Source of the DNA: JAGLQQ01 sp043806135
GTDB lineage: Bacteria; Omnitrophota; Gorgyraeia; B26-G9
Assembly (NCBI GenBank): GCA_043806135.1
Contig: JAZDHG010000098.1
Location: 1 to 64,000 of the forward strand
Direction: 5' to 3'
Length of the DNA stretch: 64,000 nt
Positions 26,401 through 29,400 of the stretch are shown here, in pieces. Both the position numbers and the translations under genes were made by a program. The notes beneath the pieces are model-generated. The model made no database searches and was not told the origin of the DNA. It saw only the letters and a list, made by a program, of their open reading frames with translations. Positions within the stretch are counted from its first letter, which is position 1. Each line of letters begins with the position of its first letter.

Positions 26401-29400
26401 AAATTACAGATTGTCTACAACCTGGCGCTGGACACAGTCTCATAAGTATATGAGACAAAGATATTATGAATATATTGAGAATTATTATCAGAATGAATTA
26501 TTTAAAATTCTGAAAATGGAAAGAGATGGGAAAGAGTTAACAGAAGAAGAAGCAAAAACGATTGCCGGAATGACGCAGGATCAGAAAGTGGAATATTATG
26601 AGAAAATTGCTGCTGAATATACCCGCCTGGTTGACTTAAAATATCAGTTTATCAACTCTGAGAGTGCTACTAAAGCGCAGAATAACCCTAATTTCCTGAG
26701 AATTAATTTTGATACAATGACAGAAGAAGATCTTAAGAGCTTGGATATCGGCAATGCAAAGCAGAAAAGGATCCTGATTGATTATAAAAAGTATAAAGCG
26801 GAATATATAAAATATTATATGCCAAGTAAACCTGATGGAAAGCAGATCAATCCGAATATTATAGGTAAGCAAGGTGATCAAATCCGTTTTTCAAAATACG
26901 GCCAGGCAAGTTTTTCATCTCCTTATGTGCGCGGTGAGATTGTCTGGGGTATGGATACGCATCTTGAAATAGATTACGAAGAGACCCCCAATATGCTCCG
27001 CACACTTACAGAGTTTAATAGAAATCCAAAACTGGGTGTTGTTTTAAGCACTATTACAATTTTTGTTGAAAAGTTAAATGCTATCGGTCGGGCTATGGCA
27101 CTTGCTGAGCAGGCATGGCAGAGCTCAGTAATGAGAGCTAAAGAAACAGTGGATGTTCTTGGCTATTATGGAAAGGGAATTTACCGCAATGATTTCATGA
27201 ATAAATATGAAGGGTTGCAGGATGATTATGTATCTGAAGATATTGTTACTGCTTTTATGTTTATGCTTTTTGGTTTGATGACTAAGCATGTCAGCTATCT
27301 GAAACTGCAATGGAGAATGCCGCCGCCGCTTAAAAGTATTATTGTTCCGCTTGCCAAGTGGGCAGCTGGAAGCGTGGAATTTCTCTTAAGACGCCAGTTC
27401 AAGCGTGTGCTTGCAAGCAGAATAATTCCATGGAATGAAAAATTTGGGACGATGGTTTCAGCGGCGCATTACTGGAAAAAACCGTTTGTAATCCTAGGGG
27501 TTATATCTTTTACAGTAGTTGGTCTTATCATGACCGGGCTTTTAATGCCGGTTAACCCGTTCTTGTCATTATCGTTTCCTCTTTTCTGGATTGTTATGGG
27601 TGCATTCTTTGCCGAGGCAATAAACTTGCCGTCCTTTTGGTCTCATTCAGAAAGGGAAGGAAGTTACTTGAAGGGTGTTGGGGCAACATTATGGGGCATT
27701 GCAACGAACTTTGTATTTTTTAATATGCTTATACCGTTATATGTTATTAAAGGCATAAACGAAGGCGTCTGGGCGCGTCCGGTATTTTTGCCCACAGATA
27801 AAGAGCTCAAACTTGAAAAGCCGTTAAAAGCTACTTATGAATATTTCCGAAAAGAATTCGGCAGCTGGCCGGCCAAAATAGCAGCGGTATTACTGCCGAT
27901 TACAATGCTTGTGGTTCCGGTAACTGTGATGCTTTTAGGCACATGGTTCCTGTATTTCTTTGCTTTGGGTGCCTGGGTATTCAGTCCGTATATATTGAGC
28001 TTTGCTATCAGAAGCAAGATACTTACAGTTTTCAATAAATACATAAAGGAAAAATTTGCTAAAAAGGCTATAGATCAAAAGAGAAAGAGCTTTGCACAGG
28101 TTTGGACGGAAAACTTCAGACAGGATATGTTTGATCAGAATATTTTCAGAGGAGTGTTCTCAGGTATAGGTAATCTTTATATCAGACCTGCTTGGAGAGG
28201 AATACATGAACGCTTATTTAAAAAAGGCAGTTGGTTTGATAGACACTTTTATGTTGTCCCTTCGACTATTCTTAGCTTAGTAGCTTCCGGGCATATTATT
28301 GCTATGCTGTGTGCACCGGCAATCTCAGTTTTAACAACTCCGTTTATTATATTGTTTCTCCTGTATTTCCCGTTGCGTTTACTTTTTACTCCAAAATATG
28401 ATGAAACAACCTTTACACTTAAAGAGCAGTGGAAAGAAGCTGGTATAAATTTTAAACCTGCTGATTGGTCCAAAGCACAGGATGCAGGAGCAAGGCCGGC
28501 TCGTTATATAATTGAAGCTTTAGCTATTCTTTTATATTTTCCATTTAGCGGTTGGATGGCAGCAGCTTTTGGTATTACAGCAGTTGTAGAGATTGCGATA
28601 GCTAAATTCATTCCGTCGCCGATGTACGGGCCGGATTTAAGATCAAGATTATTCCGCTATATTGGATGGGGATCTTTGCTGTTATCCGGGTCATTCTTAC
28701 CTTTAACCGGAGCCGTATCTATAGGATTTTACGCTCTGGTGATGTTGGCTATTACTGCAGAAATTTTCTGGGCAATATTTAATAAAAAACCATTATTTTC
28801 TTTGATCAGAAGCAAGGAACTAAAAAGTCCAGGGACAGAAGCTACTTTTCAAAAAGGTGAAGATTTCGATTCAAGAGCAAGTCAAACACAACGCGATACT
28901 ATAGCTGGCTACACGAGAGAGAAAATAAGATACTATCGTGGTCTTAAATGGGGTGATAGCCTGGTTGATATTGATAATATCAGTACAGAAGTGCTGGATA
29001 AAATATTTGCTTCTGTTGAAATAAGAGCCCTATATGATGCAAATAAAGAAAAGTTAAGAAATATACGCAGGAACAATACTGAATACGAGAGCCTTAAAGA
29101 AACAATATGGGCTGGTATTTCAGCGCAGGAGCAGGAACTTTGGCTGACTGATAACAACAACGATGAAAATCAGGCAAAGCAAGCGCTATATGAATATATG
29201 CAGGCATATGACCAGCATATATTGAAAAGTATGAAATATGAGGCAGAGGAGATAGTTCTGCCTGCTGTTTTAAATAGCCTGACTTCAGACATGAGGGCAA
29301 TCAGAAGAATTAAGGCAGGGGTAACAAGCGGAGAGCTTGAGCAGCAGGTTTTAGATAGCAAAGCAGCTGACTTAAGAGAAAAATTTTGGAACGCTTTACC

